A stretch of DNA of 64,000 nucleotides from assembly GCA_024695285.1 (NCBI GenBank), contig JAILIM010000094.1, positions 15,417-79,416 on the forward strand. The letters are read 5' to 3'. The notes beneath the pieces are model-generated. The model saw only the letters and a program-made list of their open reading frames with translations, ran no database searches and was not told the origin of the DNA. Both the position numbers and the translations under genes were made by a program. The stretch comes from Bacteroidales bacterium. GTDB lineage: Bacteria > Bacteroidota > Bacteroidia > Bacteroidales > UBA932. This document shows positions 26,202-35,371 of this stretch, one piece after another; within the stretch, counting starts at the first letter, position 1, and every line of letters begins with the position of its first letter.

Positions 26202-27076
26202 TTGTTGTCAGTACTTGTTCCGGCCTTGCCAACCAGATGTTCCAGTATGCGTTCTATCTGGCGTTGAAAGATACCGGTGTGGATGCTCTCTGGGACCAGT
26301 CCAACTATAAGCCCAATTCCACGGCCATTTGCGAAACCGTGCATCTCCAGGATGTCTTCCCCAATGTCCATCCGAATCTGATGCCTGAGGGGCATTTCAA
26401 AATGGCGTACTGGAAACGCCGCTGGTCTTTGCTGAAGCGTATCAGCGGTGCCTTCACCGGGGAGTGGTATCTGCTTGAGCGGGATTTCAGTTATCATGCC
26501 GATGAATTCAGCCGGGTCCGCAGGAATTGCATCTATATCGGATTCTGGCAGTGCGAGAAGTATTTCAAGCAGATTGAGGATACTGTCCGTAAAGCTTTTG
26601 CCTTCCCTCCGTTACGCTCTGAAAGAAACATTGCGCTTGCTGAAAGGATGTCTAAGGAAAACTCCGTTGCCATCCATGTGCGCAAGGCCCCTGACTACAC
26701 GAAGGAACTGTTGTTTCAGGGCACCTGCCCTGATGATTATTATACCAGGGCGCTGGATTATGTCCGTGAACACGTGGACAATCCTGTTTTTTATGTGTTT
26801 GCAGACAACCCTGAATGGGTGAAAGAGCATTTCTCAGGCTTTGAGTACACCCTGGTGGACTGGAACCCCATACGGGGGAAGGAAAACTATCTGGATATGC
26901 AGTTGATGTCGTGCGCGAAGTATAACATAATCTCCAACAGCACTTACAGCTGGTGGGGAGCATGGCTGAATCCAAATCCTGATAAGTTCGTGATAGCTCC
27001 GGCGGTGTGGTTCAATCCGACGATGCCACATTACAATCCTAATGAAGTTGTCCCTGAATCCTGGATCAAGTTATGA
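26198..27076 (+). CDS. Alpha-1,2-fucosyltransferase (GT11)
   Basis: The 292-aa protein carries the GT11 marks: GLANQMFQYAF at the N-terminus, IHVRKAPDYTKE (a variant of HxRRGDY, the GDP-fucose binding site) near residue 162, and SNSTYSWWGAWLN near 247. It transfers L-fucose from GDP-fucose to a sugar hydroxyl, usually through an alpha-1,2 linkage. The donor is supplied by gmd and fcl in the same operon, which supports the assignment. Overlaps of 4 nt on both sides indicate coupling. Confidence 0.87.
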   Translation: MIVVSTCSGLANQMFQYAFYLALKDTGVDALWDQSNYKPNSTAICETVHLQDVFPNVHPNLMPEGHFKMAYWKRRWSLLKRISGAFTGEWYLLERDFSYHADEFSRVRRNCIYIGFWQCEKYFKQIEDTVRKAFAFPPLRSERNIALAERMSKENSVAIHVRKAPDYTKELLFQGTCPDDYYTRALDYVREHVDNPVFYVFADNPEWVKEHFSGFEYTLVDWNPIRGKENYLDMQLMSCAKYNIISNSTYSWWGAWLNPNPDKFVIAPAVWFNPTMPHYNPNEVVPESWIKL

Positions 27077-27729
27077 CAGATTCATTGAAAGCGAGGGAAG
27101 CAGTTGAATGGCTGAACTTCTGGTACGACGACGCCGACAAGGAGTCACCGCGGCGCGTCCTGTTCCTTGGAGATTCGACTCTCCGGGAAATCAGGAGCAC
27201 GGCCAAGGCCAGGCTGGGCTGTCCGGTGGACTTTTTCGGCAGCTCATTTGCCCTCAGGGATGTAATGTTCTGGAAGCAGCTGGACGCTTTCTTTGATTCT
27301 CCGTATGCTCATTACGACATTATTGTCGTTCAGACCGGCAACCACAGCAGGATAAGCGCCGACGGGGGAGAGTGGCAGTCTTCCGACCACGAAGAGTACA
27401 GGAGCATGTTCCGGCAGTTGCTCCAGCGTCTCCGTACTTATTCCGACAAACTGCTGGTGCTGCCGGCGTTCCTGATCGTAAAGCCTCCGAAGCGTCTCGG
27501 ACGCGTCCGGCGGGTGCTGCGCCTTCCCGAGGTCTTTGACGACAAGGAGAATGTCATCATCAAGCGGAGAAATGAAATAATGCACGAAGTCGCAGACGAA
27601 GCCGGCGTTCCTTTCTTCGACCTGACTGAAACCATGCTGCGGTCCAAATATGTCCACAAGGACCATATCCACTACGAAAACGCAGCCAAAGCGTATATTA
27701 CTGACCTGATTCTGCCGTCTATCAAATGA
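27073..27729 (+). CDS. SGNH-hydrolase-like protein
   Basis: The 218-aa protein has GDST at 33-36 (block I, Ser35 as likely nucleophile), TGNHS near 92 (block III-like) and DHIHY at 197-201 (Asp and His of block V). This is the pattern of SGNH/GDSL esterases. In a capsule operon such enzymes often act as O-acetyltransferases or deacetylases on the repeat unit. There is no signal peptide, so it would act in the cytoplasm on the lipid-linked intermediate. The substrate is unknown. Confidence 0.62.
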   Translation: MTDSLKAREAVEWLNFWYDDADKESPRRVLFLGDSTLREIRSTAKARLGCPVDFFGSSFALRDVMFWKQLDAFFDSPYAHYDIIVVQTGNHSRISADGGEWQSSDHEEYRSMFRQLLQRLRTYSDKLLVLPAFLIVKPPKRLGRVRRVLRLPEVFDDKENVIIKRRNEIMHEVADEAGVPFFDLTETMLRSKYVHKDHIHYENAAKAYITDLILPSIK

Positions 27730-29021
27730 AAAAATGCATATTCACGATATGTGCTAAGAATTACATCGGACTTGCACAGATACTCGAAAACTCCGTACAC
27801 AAGTATGAAGATGATGTGGATTTCTTCATTGTGGTGGCGGATGAGTTTGACTCCGCCGTTCCGGTAGAACGGCCGGAGAGCGCGCTCGTTGCCAGGGAGA
27901 TACTGCAGATAGACGATGCCCTCTGGAAGAACATGGCATTCAAGTACAACCTCACCGAGTTCTGCACGTCAATCAAGCCGTTCTGCATAGAGCATTTCTT
28001 CAACGGCGGCTACGATGCAGTTTGCTATCTCGATCCGGATACCTTCCTTTTCAGTGACTTCTCGTACGTATGGGAGAGCCTGGGTAAGTATTTTGTAGTC
28101 ACTGCTCCCCATGTGACAATTCCGCAGTATCCATACAAAGGGGACCTGCCTGACAGGAGTTTTCTCTTCAACGGAATCAGCAACCTTGGCTTCGGTGCTT
28201 TCCGTAAGTCCGACAAAGTGCTGAACATCATCCGCTGGTGGCAGGACAGGCTAAAGAACCAGTGTTTCGGCGAGATGCTCTGGGCCCAGTGCACCGACCA
28301 GAAGTGGACGGATTTCTTCCCGGCTTTTTTCGACCGCGACGAGTTGATGTATTCCAACAATCTTGGCCTCAACCTGGCTCCGTGGAACTATTTCGAGAGA
28401 AAGGTATCATGCGAATCCGGCGTCTGGTACGTGGAGAGCCGGGACGGCTTGTCCGACAGGAAAGACAAACTGGTGTTCTGCCATTTTGCCGGCTATAACT
28501 ACAGGGATTTCGCATCCAGCGGAAAGGTGGATAATTCTTCCCGCGCCAGGATAAGCAACCTGGCTGTTTATCTTGACATAGAGCCGCTTGTGGAGACTTA
28601 TGCCCAGTCCATCCATTCGGGTCGAGAAGGCTTTGAGAAGTACCTGGCCCAGGATTATTCCTACGGACATTTCGACAACGGGGCAGCGGTCGACAAACTC
28701 CACCGCAGGCTTTATAACGGCATGAATTCATACTTCGGGTTCACGGAGGATCCTTTTTCCACGGCCCCGGGAAGCCTTTATGAGAAGTTCAGGAAGAAGG
28801 GGATGATTTCCCGCAGCAAATCGATAGATTCAGTCAATGAGACCAATATGGGCTCGTTCCCGAAGAAGCTGAAGGTGCTGTATTACCTTCTGCGTGTGCT
28901 CTATCGCATCGTGGGATACAGGAATTACGTGCTCCTTCTGCAGTTTGCTAGAAGATTGTCCCTTTACGACATGAACACTTTCCTCCTTGGAAAGGAGTAT
29001 GAGAATTATAAACTGAGATGA
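27726..29021 (+). CDS. GT8-like glycosyltransferase
   Basis: The 431-aa protein starts KKCIFTICAKNYIGLAQIL and has YLDPDTFLF near residue 99, a D-x-D type metal site of GT-A enzymes. Further segments are NLGFGAFRKSD, WWQDRLKNQCFGE, DQKWTDFFPAFF and FCHFAGYN. They recur in a poorly characterised glycosyltransferase group found in O-antigen and capsule clusters. The C-terminal 100 residues are helical and basic and may contact the membrane. The donor is unknown. It overlaps the SGNH gene by 4 nt. Confidence 0.68.
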   Translation: MKKCIFTICAKNYIGLAQILENSVHKYEDDVDFFIVVADEFDSAVPVERPESALVAREILQIDDALWKNMAFKYNLTEFCTSIKPFCIEHFFNGGYDAVCYLDPDTFLFSDFSYVWESLGKYFVVTAPHVTIPQYPYKGDLPDRSFLFNGISNLGFGAFRKSDKVLNIIRWWQDRLKNQCFGEMLWAQCTDQKWTDFFPAFFDRDELMYSNNLGLNLAPWNYFERKVSCESGVWYVESRDGLSDRKDKLVFCHFAGYNYRDFASSGKVDNSSRARISNLAVYLDIEPLVETYAQSIHSGREGFEKYLAQDYSYGHFDNGAAVDKLHRRLYNGMNSYFGFTEDPFSTAPGSLYEKFRKKGMISRSKSIDSVNETNMGSFPKKLKVLYYLLRVLYRIVGYRNYVLLLQFARRLSLYDMNTFLLGKEYENYKLR

Positions 29022-29022
29022 T

Positions 29023-30156
29023 ATGGTTGTAGGAATCAGCGGATATGTAGGCAACCGCCTGACCGGAATCGGCAGGGTCCTGGTCAACGTGGTCAGGGAA
29101 CTGGCTGTGCAGAATCCGGGTGACGTTTATTACATTTTCAAGAACGACGACTACGAGGGATTCGGGCAGCTCGAAGGGCTTGAAAACGTCCGCCTTGTCG
29201 ATATCGGCGTGAGCAAGGAGTCCGGAATGAAGAACCTTCTCTGGCATCAGTGGGGTTTCCAGCGTATGCTTAAAAAGTATTCCTGCGACCTGGCGTATAT
29301 CCCCAATTTTTCGCTGCTCCTCTGGAAAGTGGTGCCGACTGTCGTGACCATCCATGACCTCATTGAGTTCAATGTCCCCGGAAAGTTCGGGAAGATGCGT
29401 ATGTTCTACCGGAAGAACATCTGTGATCCCCTTATGGCAAGGCTCAGCGATGCCATTCTTACGGTTTCAGAGTCCTCCAAGCGAGATATTGTCAAGTATC
29501 TGAAAGCTCCTGAGTCAAAGATTACCGTCACTCCGAACGCCTCGGACGATTCCGTGTTCCGTAAGTTTCCGGCGGAAGAATGCGCCGAAGCGGCTGGCCG
29601 GTACTGCCTTGGCTTCAAGGAGTATTTCCTTTTCGTAGGGACGATAGATTATCCGGGAAAGAACATCAAGGCTGTCATCGAGGCCTATGTGGGACTCAGG
29701 AAAGACGGCCTGTTCTCCGACAAGAAACTGGCGATAATAGGGAAGAAGGGCTACAATGCCGAAGTCATAATGTCCATTGTGGAATCATCGGGATTCAAGG
29801 ATGATATAGTTTTCCTTGGATATGTGCCGGACGCGGACCTCGGGAAACTGTGCGGCGGTGCTTTGATGATGCTGTATGTGTCTCATTATGAGGGCTTCGG
29901 GCTTCCGGTGCTCGAGGCGATGTCCTGCGGCACCCCGGCCATTTGTTCCAATACTTCGAGCCTTCCCGAAATTGCAGGCGACCTTGACATGTGCGTGCCT
30001 CCTGAGGATATTGAAGCGATAAAGCGCAAGGTCGTGGAGTTTGCCGATCCTGCCGGTTATGCTGCGCTCTCCGATGCTATGTACAAGCGCTCAAGGGCGT
30101 TTTCGTGGGCCGGCTCAGCAAAGATTTACCACCGTATATTCAAATCATTGATATGA
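29023..30156 (+). CDS. Glycosyltransferase family 4 (mannosyltransferase-like)
   Basis: The 377-aa protein is a GT-B enzyme with an N-terminal GNRLTGIGRVLVNVV acceptor loop, the VVTIHDLIEFNVPG segment, and a donor domain with YVSHYEGFGLPVLEAMSCGTPAICSNTSSLPEIAGD. That last block (E-G-F-G-L-P-x-L-E) is typical of WbaZ- or MtfB-type mannosyl and related transferases. It starts 1 nt after the previous stop, and its own stop overlaps the beta-helix gene by 4 nt. Confidence 0.84.
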   Translation: MVVGISGYVGNRLTGIGRVLVNVVRELAVQNPGDVYYIFKNDDYEGFGQLEGLENVRLVDIGVSKESGMKNLLWHQWGFQRMLKKYSCDLAYIPNFSLLLWKVVPTVVTIHDLIEFNVPGKFGKMRMFYRKNICDPLMARLSDAILTVSESSKRDIVKYLKAPESKITVTPNASDDSVFRKFPAEECAEAAGRYCLGFKEYFLFVGTIDYPGKNIKAVIEAYVGLRKDGLFSDKKLAIIGKKGYNAEVIMSIVESSGFKDDIVFLGYVPDADLGKLCGGALMMLYVSHYEGFGLPVLEAMSCGTPAICSNTSSLPEIAGDLDMCVPPEDIEAIKRKVVEFADPAGYAALSDAMYKRSRAFSWAGSAKIYHRIFKSLI

Positions 30157-31454
30157 AGTTAAGCCGTATATTGATCGCTTGTTGCTGCCTCCTTTCCGTA
30201 TCTTGCTTCAAGGCGGCTGGCCTGAAGAGTGTCAGGCTTGAAGACTATGGCCCGATTGATACTCCGGATGCCGTGTTCCAGACCTTCACGAAGGCATTTG
30301 GCGACATTTCCGGAAAGCGGCTGGTGCTTCCCGGCATAAGCCTGGAGATAGACAGGGATATCGTCCTAAAGGGCGCCTCCAATTTCGAGCTGGCAGGTCA
30401 GCCCGGCTGCGTGCTGGAGTGCCGCAGGTTGTTGATTCTGGATTGCCATAAGTTTTCCGTCACCGGCCTGTCCGTGTTCGGCAAGGCCGGACGCTTTGCC
30501 AGTTTTGACATCATGGGCGACTGCAGCGGCTTTGAGGTCGCACGCTGTTATTTCAATTCGGAAAAGGATACGGACGGCCAGAACATGTTCTACGGAATCC
30601 ATGTAGCCTGCAACGGATCCATTTCCGATGCGTCGTATGAGAATTCTCCCCGCAATTTCAAGATACATGACAATATAGTCTACAACACCCGTTACGACGG
30701 CATCCTTGTGCACGCCCACTGTTCTGATTTCGTAGTCGAGAACAATGTGATCTTCGATCCTCAATGCATAGGGATAGAGGTTGAGGGACGGCTGGGTGAC
30801 AATACCCACACCACCGTTCACCGTTGCCGTAACGGAGTCATACGCTCGAACACGATTTCAGGCTGCGGTGACTGGGGAATATTGCTGATGTGGTCGGACG
30901 GAATCACCGTTACCGACAATGTCAGCACAGGGGCTGCAGGCACATTCCTCTCAATAGGATGCACCCGCCTGAAGGTCCGACGCAACCATCTTGAAGGTAC
31001 TAAGAAAGGTTTCGAGATATCCCAGGAATTCTATACCGTGGACAAGGGCATAAACGAACACATAGTGGTGCGCAACAATGAAATCACTTGTGTCGCCAGG
31101 GCTGACGGGCGCGGTGCCGTGGATATAAGGCACAGCCGTGACGTGGTGTTCAGAGGAAACACGGTAACCATTGCCGGACGTCCTTCCAGCGGGGCGGTCA
31201 ATGTTTCTTCATCCGTCGATGTCCGTGTGACTGACAACTCATTCTCCGGTCCGGGAGACCTTCCTCCCTATGCCGTCATTTGCGACAATGTAAAGGATCC
31301 GGAGACAGGCAGCGATGTCCCTTCCCTGGATCTTACTCAGGTCCGGATACTCAGGAACAAGCTTCCGGAGGCATTCAGGGACAGGCCCTCCCGCCTGTCG
31401 GCCGGTGACGAGGCGGTGACCATCCGTAACACTTTCCGCAACGACAACAATTGA
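30153..31454 (+). CDS. Exported right-handed beta-helix repeat protein
   Basis: The 433-aa protein has an N-terminal signal (MKLSRILIACCCLLSVSC), perhaps a lipoprotein signal with Cys18, although the -3 residue is not ideal. The body has repeating NxIxxxxxxGI-type turns (for example VENNVIFDPQCIGIEVEG, IRSNTISGCGDWGILL), the pattern of parallel beta-helix proteins such as polysaccharide lyases and C5-epimerases. In a synthesis operon it could trim, epimerise or bind the polymer in the periplasm, like AlgG or AlgL in alginate synthesis. No catalytic triad could be assigned. The ATG at 30153 gives the signal peptide. Confidence 0.68.
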   Translation: MKLSRILIACCCLLSVSCFKAAGLKSVRLEDYGPIDTPDAVFQTFTKAFGDISGKRLVLPGISLEIDRDIVLKGASNFELAGQPGCVLECRRLLILDCHKFSVTGLSVFGKAGRFASFDIMGDCSGFEVARCYFNSEKDTDGQNMFYGIHVACNGSISDASYENSPRNFKIHDNIVYNTRYDGILVHAHCSDFVVENNVIFDPQCIGIEVEGRLGDNTHTTVHRCRNGVIRSNTISGCGDWGILLMWSDGITVTDNVSTGAAGTFLSIGCTRLKVRRNHLEGTKKGFEISQEFYTVDKGINEHIVVRNNEITCVARADGRGAVDIRHSRDVVFRGNTVTIAGRPSSGAVNVSSSVDVRVTDNSFSGPGDLPPYAVICDNVKDPETGSDVPSLDLTQVRILRNKLPEAFRDRPSRLSAGDEAVTIRNTFRNDNN

Positions 31455-31456
31455 AT

Positions 31457-32185
31457 ATGGCAAAGAACGTAGGAGTGATTCTGGCCGGTGGATCCGGCGT
31501 CCGCTTTGGCTCCGACAAGCCGAAGCAGTTCCTTGAAATCGAGGGACGGGCATTGATCGAATACACCATTGACGCTTTTGAGAAACATGCTCTCATAGAT
31601 GAGGTCGCGATTGTCACGCGTGCCGACTATATCGGCTGGTGCGAGGATATCGTAGCACGGAACGGCTACACCAAAGTGAAAAGAATACTTCCTGGAGGGA
31701 AAGAGCGCTATCATTCCAGCCTGTCCGCAATAGAGGTATATGACGAAGATGACAAGTTGATTTTTCATGATGCTGTGCGGCCTTTCGTCAGCGAGCGCAT
31801 CCTGAATGACTGTGTGGAGGCATTGAAGAGCTATGATGCAGTGGATGTTGCGGTAAAGACCGTGGATACTATAATACAGGTGGGTGACGACAATTGTATA
31901 TCTTCAATCCCGTACCGTCCCTTGTTGAGGAACGGTCAGACGCCCCAGTGCTTCAGACGCTCCGTCATTCGCAGGGCTTATGAACTGGCGCTGCAGGATC
32001 CCGACTTCAGGACGACGGACGACTGCGGGGTGGTCGTGCGATATCTTCCCGATGTTCCTGTCTATGTGGTAGAGGGGGAGTATTCCAATATGAAACTGAC
32101 TAATTATGAGGATCTTGCGATTCTTCAGAGATACTGGGAACTGCTTGGTTATGCTTCTGGCGGCCCTGGCCGTTCTGGGTTGTAG
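31457..32185 (+). CDS. IspD/TarI-like cytidylyltransferase
   Basis: The 242-aa protein has the nucleotide-binding loop LAGGSGVRFGSDKPKQF, the FHDAVRPFVS block, GQTPQCFRR and TTDDCGVVVRY. This is the pattern of IspD and of ribitol-5-phosphate cytidylyltransferase (TarI/Bcs1). The GQTPQ and TDD features and the capsule setting favour a CDP-alditol (ribitol- or similar) activating enzyme over the isoprenoid enzyme, but sequence alone does not decide. No TarJ-type reductase is adjacent. An in-frame TTG at 31451 is a less likely start. Its last 80 nt overlap the next gene. Confidence 0.72.
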   Translation: MAKNVGVILAGGSGVRFGSDKPKQFLEIEGRALIEYTIDAFEKHALIDEVAIVTRADYIGWCEDIVARNGYTKVKRILPGGKERYHSSLSAIEVYDEDDKLIFHDAVRPFVSERILNDCVEALKSYDAVDVAVKTVDTIIQVGDDNCISSIPYRPLLRNGQTPQCFRRSVIRRAYELALQDPDFRTTDDCGVVVRYLPDVPVYVVEGEYSNMKLTNYEDLAILQRYWELLGYASGGPGRSGL

Positions 32186-33011
32186 GGGTATCCAGGAGGA
32201 GCCTGGCCACAGTCCGTCCTATACAAGTATCCGTGATTTCTTTTCTCTTGAGTCCGATGATATTATCATCAGCGGGCATAGGGGCGGATGCATGGAGGGC
32301 TACCCTGAGAATTGCCTTGAGTCCTTCATGAAAATAAGCAGCCGTATGCCTGTGTACTATGAAGTGGATCCCCGTTTCACAAAGGACAGTGTGGTGGTGC
32401 TCATGCACGACGAGGACATCTCGCGCAGCACTGACGGCACCGGCCTGCTGTCCACTCTCAGCTATGATCAGTTAGCCCATCTCAGGCTCAGGGACCGCAG
32501 TGGCAAGCTCACGCGTTTCCATGTCCCCACTTTCGATTCCGTGCTGGAATGGAGCAAGGGTAAGGTCATCCTGAACCTGGACCGTAAGGACGTGCCGGTT
32601 GAAATAATTGCCGGCATTCTGGAGAAACACGGTGCAGACAACTGCATTTTCACGGTTCAGTATCCCGCACAGGCGCTTGAAGTCTTGAAATACAAGAACG
32701 ATGCGTTATTCTCTGCGTTCATAGGCACGGAGGAATTGTTCAACGCATATATGGACCAGGGCCTGCTGGATCATATAGTTGTGGCATATGTGCAGGCGGC
32801 ATCGCCACAGGAGGATATGGTTCATCTTTATTCCAAGATACGCAGCCACGGAATACGCTGCATGGTATCCACTGTCAACGAGCAGGATACTTATCTGAGT
32901 TCCATGCGCATGGAATACTATCAGTATCTTGTGGATTCCCACCCGGATGTGATCGAGACCGACAGGCCGTTGGAGTTTATTGGCCTGAATAACGTGAGGG
33001 CTTATGAATGA
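32106..33011 (+). CDS. Glycerophosphodiester phosphodiesterase family lipoprotein
   Basis: The 301-aa protein has the GDPD core: SGHRGGCMEGYPENCLESF (catalytic His, Pro-Glu-Asn), YYEVDPRFTKD (metal-binding Glu and Asp) and LMHDEDISRSTDGTG (second catalytic His). The N-terminus FFRDTGNCLVMLLAALAVLGC is a lipoprotein signal with Cys26, so the enzyme should be on the periplasmic side of a membrane. It could cleave glycerophosphodiesters or a phosphodiester in the polymer. The start at 32106 overlaps the IspD-like gene by 80 nt. The next Met (32151) would leave a signal too short and without positive charge. It overlaps licD by 8 nt. Confidence 0.8.
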   Translation: MRILRFFRDTGNCLVMLLAALAVLGCRGIQEEPGHSPSYTSIRDFFSLESDDIIISGHRGGCMEGYPENCLESFMKISSRMPVYYEVDPRFTKDSVVVLMHDEDISRSTDGTGLLSTLSYDQLAHLRLRDRSGKLTRFHVPTFDSVLEWSKGKVILNLDRKDVPVEIIAGILEKHGADNCIFTVQYPAQALEVLKYKNDALFSAFIGTEELFNAYMDQGLLDHIVVAYVQAASPQEDMVHLYSKIRSHGIRCMVSTVNEQDTYLSSMRMEYYQYLVDSHPDVIETDRPLEFIGLNNVRAYE

Positions 33012-33828
33012 AAAGAATATGATTCCGATAAACGACCAGGACCTTAAAAGAATAACCTTCGATATCCTTTTGTTCGTGGATGAATTCTGCAGGACTAATG
33101 AGATTTGTTATTTTCTGTGCGGCGGCACGATGCTCGGAGCTTTCCGCCACAAAGGTTTTATCCCTTGGGATGACGATATTGACATCATGATGCCCAGGGC
33201 CGACTATGAACGTTTCCTGCGGGCATTTCCAGAAGATCCCCGCTTCGGTCTTGATGCTCCGGGACGCACAAAGGACTATCCTTTTGCCTATGCCAAAGTC
33301 ACGGACAAACGTACGGTAAAGTATCAAGGCGGCTACAGGGACCGGTTCAAGGAAGGATATGTGGACGTGGACCTTTTCCCCATCGACTTCGTCCCGGACG
33401 ATGAAGCCGGCCAGAAGGCATTTTTCGACAGCATAGCCCGGATTGAAGACAGACGCGCTTTCTTCTTGTTTCCCAAGAGGGAAAAAGGCCTGAAACCTGC
33501 ATTGGCCAGAGCCGTCCGCGCCGTATTTGAATGGACTGGGATAATGAACATGGACAAAGCCGTGGCGTCTTTCTGCCGTCTGGCACGCAAATATGAAACT
33601 GCCGGCACTAAACACTGGGCCATTTCCAGCATACACCATTATGGGATAAGGGAAGTCAACGTGTCAGCGGACTATTTCCCTGTTATCGAGGCGGAATTCG
33701 AAGGCCGGCATTTCCCGGTGCCGTCAAACTATGATACATACCTGACAAGGCTCTACGGCGACTATATGAAGATGCCGCCGGCAGACAAACAGCAGACACA
33801 CCATCTTTTCAAAGCATACTGGAGATAG
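33004..33828 (+). CDS. LicD family phosphotransferase
   Basis: The 274-aa protein has the LicD hallmark CYFLCGGTMLGAFRHKGFIPWDDDIDI, with the GG-x-x-L-G and D-D-D-I-D metal site of this nucleotidyltransferase-fold family. Members transfer phosphocholine, or other CDP-linked groups such as ribitol phosphate, to surface sugars. The CDP-forming IspD/TarI-like enzyme two genes upstream is a natural donor source, which suggests a phosphodiester side group on the polymer. No choline uptake or kinase genes (licA-licC) are present. Confidence 0.83.
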   Translation: MNEKNMIPINDQDLKRITFDILLFVDEFCRTNEICYFLCGGTMLGAFRHKGFIPWDDDIDIMMPRADYERFLRAFPEDPRFGLDAPGRTKDYPFAYAKVTDKRTVKYQGGYRDRFKEGYVDVDLFPIDFVPDDEAGQKAFFDSIARIEDRRAFFLFPKREKGLKPALARAVRAVFEWTGIMNMDKAVASFCRLARKYETAGTKHWAISSIHHYGIREVNVSADYFPVIEAEFEGRHFPVPSNYDTYLTRLYGDYMKMPPADKQQTHHLFKAYWR

Positions 33829-33829
33829 C

Positions 33830-35371
33830 ATGTCCACCGCCACCCGCATAATGAAGAATTCCGGCTTCCTGTACATCAGGATGGGCATAAACTTGTTCAT
33901 CTCGCTGTACACGACCCGTCTCGTGCTGACATCGCTGGGGGCGTCTGATTTCGGCATCTTCAATATCGTGGGCGGCGCCATTGCCATGCTGGGGTTCCTG
34001 AATTCCACGCTGGTCAATGCCACACAGCGTTTTACTTCTTACTCCCTTGGCGCAGGAGATATCGAAGAGAGCAAGAAGATCTTCAACATAAGCATAGTTC
34101 TGCATCTGGTTATCGGCCTGGTCACGGTGCTGCTTCTTTTAGGCGTGATGTATCCTCTGTTTCACGGGATACTGAACATAGCGCCGGAACGCATCGGCGC
34201 CGCGAAGGTCGTATATTACAGTTTGATAGTCAGTACTTTCCTGACAATCATAAACGTGCCATACGACGCCGTGATGAATGCCCACGAGAATATGCTGTAC
34301 TATTCCGTGCTCGGGGTGTTCGAGGCCTTGCTTAAACTGGGAATAGCTTTCTGTTGCGTCTATACTTCAAGGGACAAGTTGATAATGTACGGCGTTCTGA
34401 TGGCCATGATTCCTCTGGTCACCTTGTCCATAATGAAATTCTACTGCCACAGGCATTATGAAGAATGCATCATAGCTCCAAGGCGTTACTGGGATGCTTC
34501 TAAAGTAAAGGGAATCCTGACTTTTTCAGGATGGAATTTCCTTACGGCCATTTCCAGTCTCTTCTCCGCTCAGGGTATCGGCATAGTGCTCAACCATTTC
34601 TTCGGCACCGTCCTGAATGCGGCACAGGGTATAGCCCAGCAGCTCAACGGCTATATGTCCAGTTTCTCCGCCAATATGATGAAGGCGCTGAACCCGGTAA
34701 TCGTGAAGAAAGCCGGCTCCAATGAGCTTGAATCGATGAACCGTTTCACGGTGTCCGGCTGCAAGTTCTCCGCATTGTTGATTATGTTCTTCTCCATTCC
34801 ATGTATGATAGAAATGCCATATGTGCTTCATATCTGGCTGAAGGATGTACCGGAATGGACCGTACTGTTCTGCATCCTTCAGTTGGTACAGACCATCATA
34901 GTGCAGACGGCCGGAAGTGCGGCGACCGCCGTATATGCCCAAGGGCAAATAAAATGGTATGCCATCTGGAAGAGCGTGATGAATGCCGCCCCGGTGTTGC
35001 TCACTTATATTGCTTTCAGGAGCGGAGGCGGCCCCGTTTGGCTCTACCTTCCGATGATAGTGGTGTGGGGACTTGGCGGCAATGTGGTAATTGTAGCTTA
35101 TGCCCATAAACTATGTGGTTTGTCTCTGCGTGATTACGTCCGTGGCTGCGTACTGCCGCTTTTGGGAATTGCCGTCTGTATGCTGCTGGTTGGATGGCTG
35201 CCTTCGCTTCTGATGGGTGAAAGCTTTGCAAGGCTGGTTCTCTGCGCGGTCCTGACCAGCGTCGCTATGCTTGCCTCGCTATGGTTTTTCGGAATGGACG
35301 TCAGGGAGCGAGAGGCTTTGATGGAACCACTTAATAAATTGATACACAGAAATAAACACAGTAATGAATAA
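33830..35371 (+). CDS. Wzx-like oligosaccharide flippase
   Basis: The 513-aa membrane protein has about 12-14 TM helices and the N-terminal pattern [36 protein letters not shown] typical of the MOP/PST flippase family in Bacteroidota capsule loci. It would flip the undecaprenyl-linked repeat unit to the periplasm for Wzy. It starts 1 nt after licD and its end overlaps gmd by 8 nt. Confidence 0.86.
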   Translation: MSTATRIMKNSGFLYIRMGINLFISLYTTRLVLTSLGASDFGIFNIVGGAIAMLGFLNSTLVNATQRFTSYSLGAGDIEESKKIFNISIVLHLVIGLVTVLLLLGVMYPLFHGILNIAPERIGAAKVVYYSLIVSTFLTIINVPYDAVMNAHENMLYYSVLGVFEALLKLGIAFCCVYTSRDKLIMYGVLMAMIPLVTLSIMKFYCHRHYEECIIAPRRYWDASKVKGILTFSGWNFLTAISSLFSAQGIGIVLNHFFGTVLNAAQGIAQQLNGYMSSFSANMMKALNPVIVKKAGSNELESMNRFTVSGCKFSALLIMFFSIPCMIEMPYVLHIWLKDVPEWTVLFCILQLVQTIIVQTAGSAATAVYAQGQIKWYAIWKSVMNAAPVLLTYIAFRSGGGPVWLYLPMIVVWGLGGNVVIVAYAHKLCGLSLRDYVRGCVLPLLGIAVCMLLVGWLPSLLMGESFARLVLCAVLTSVAMLASLWFFGMDVREREALMEPLNKLIHRNKHSNE

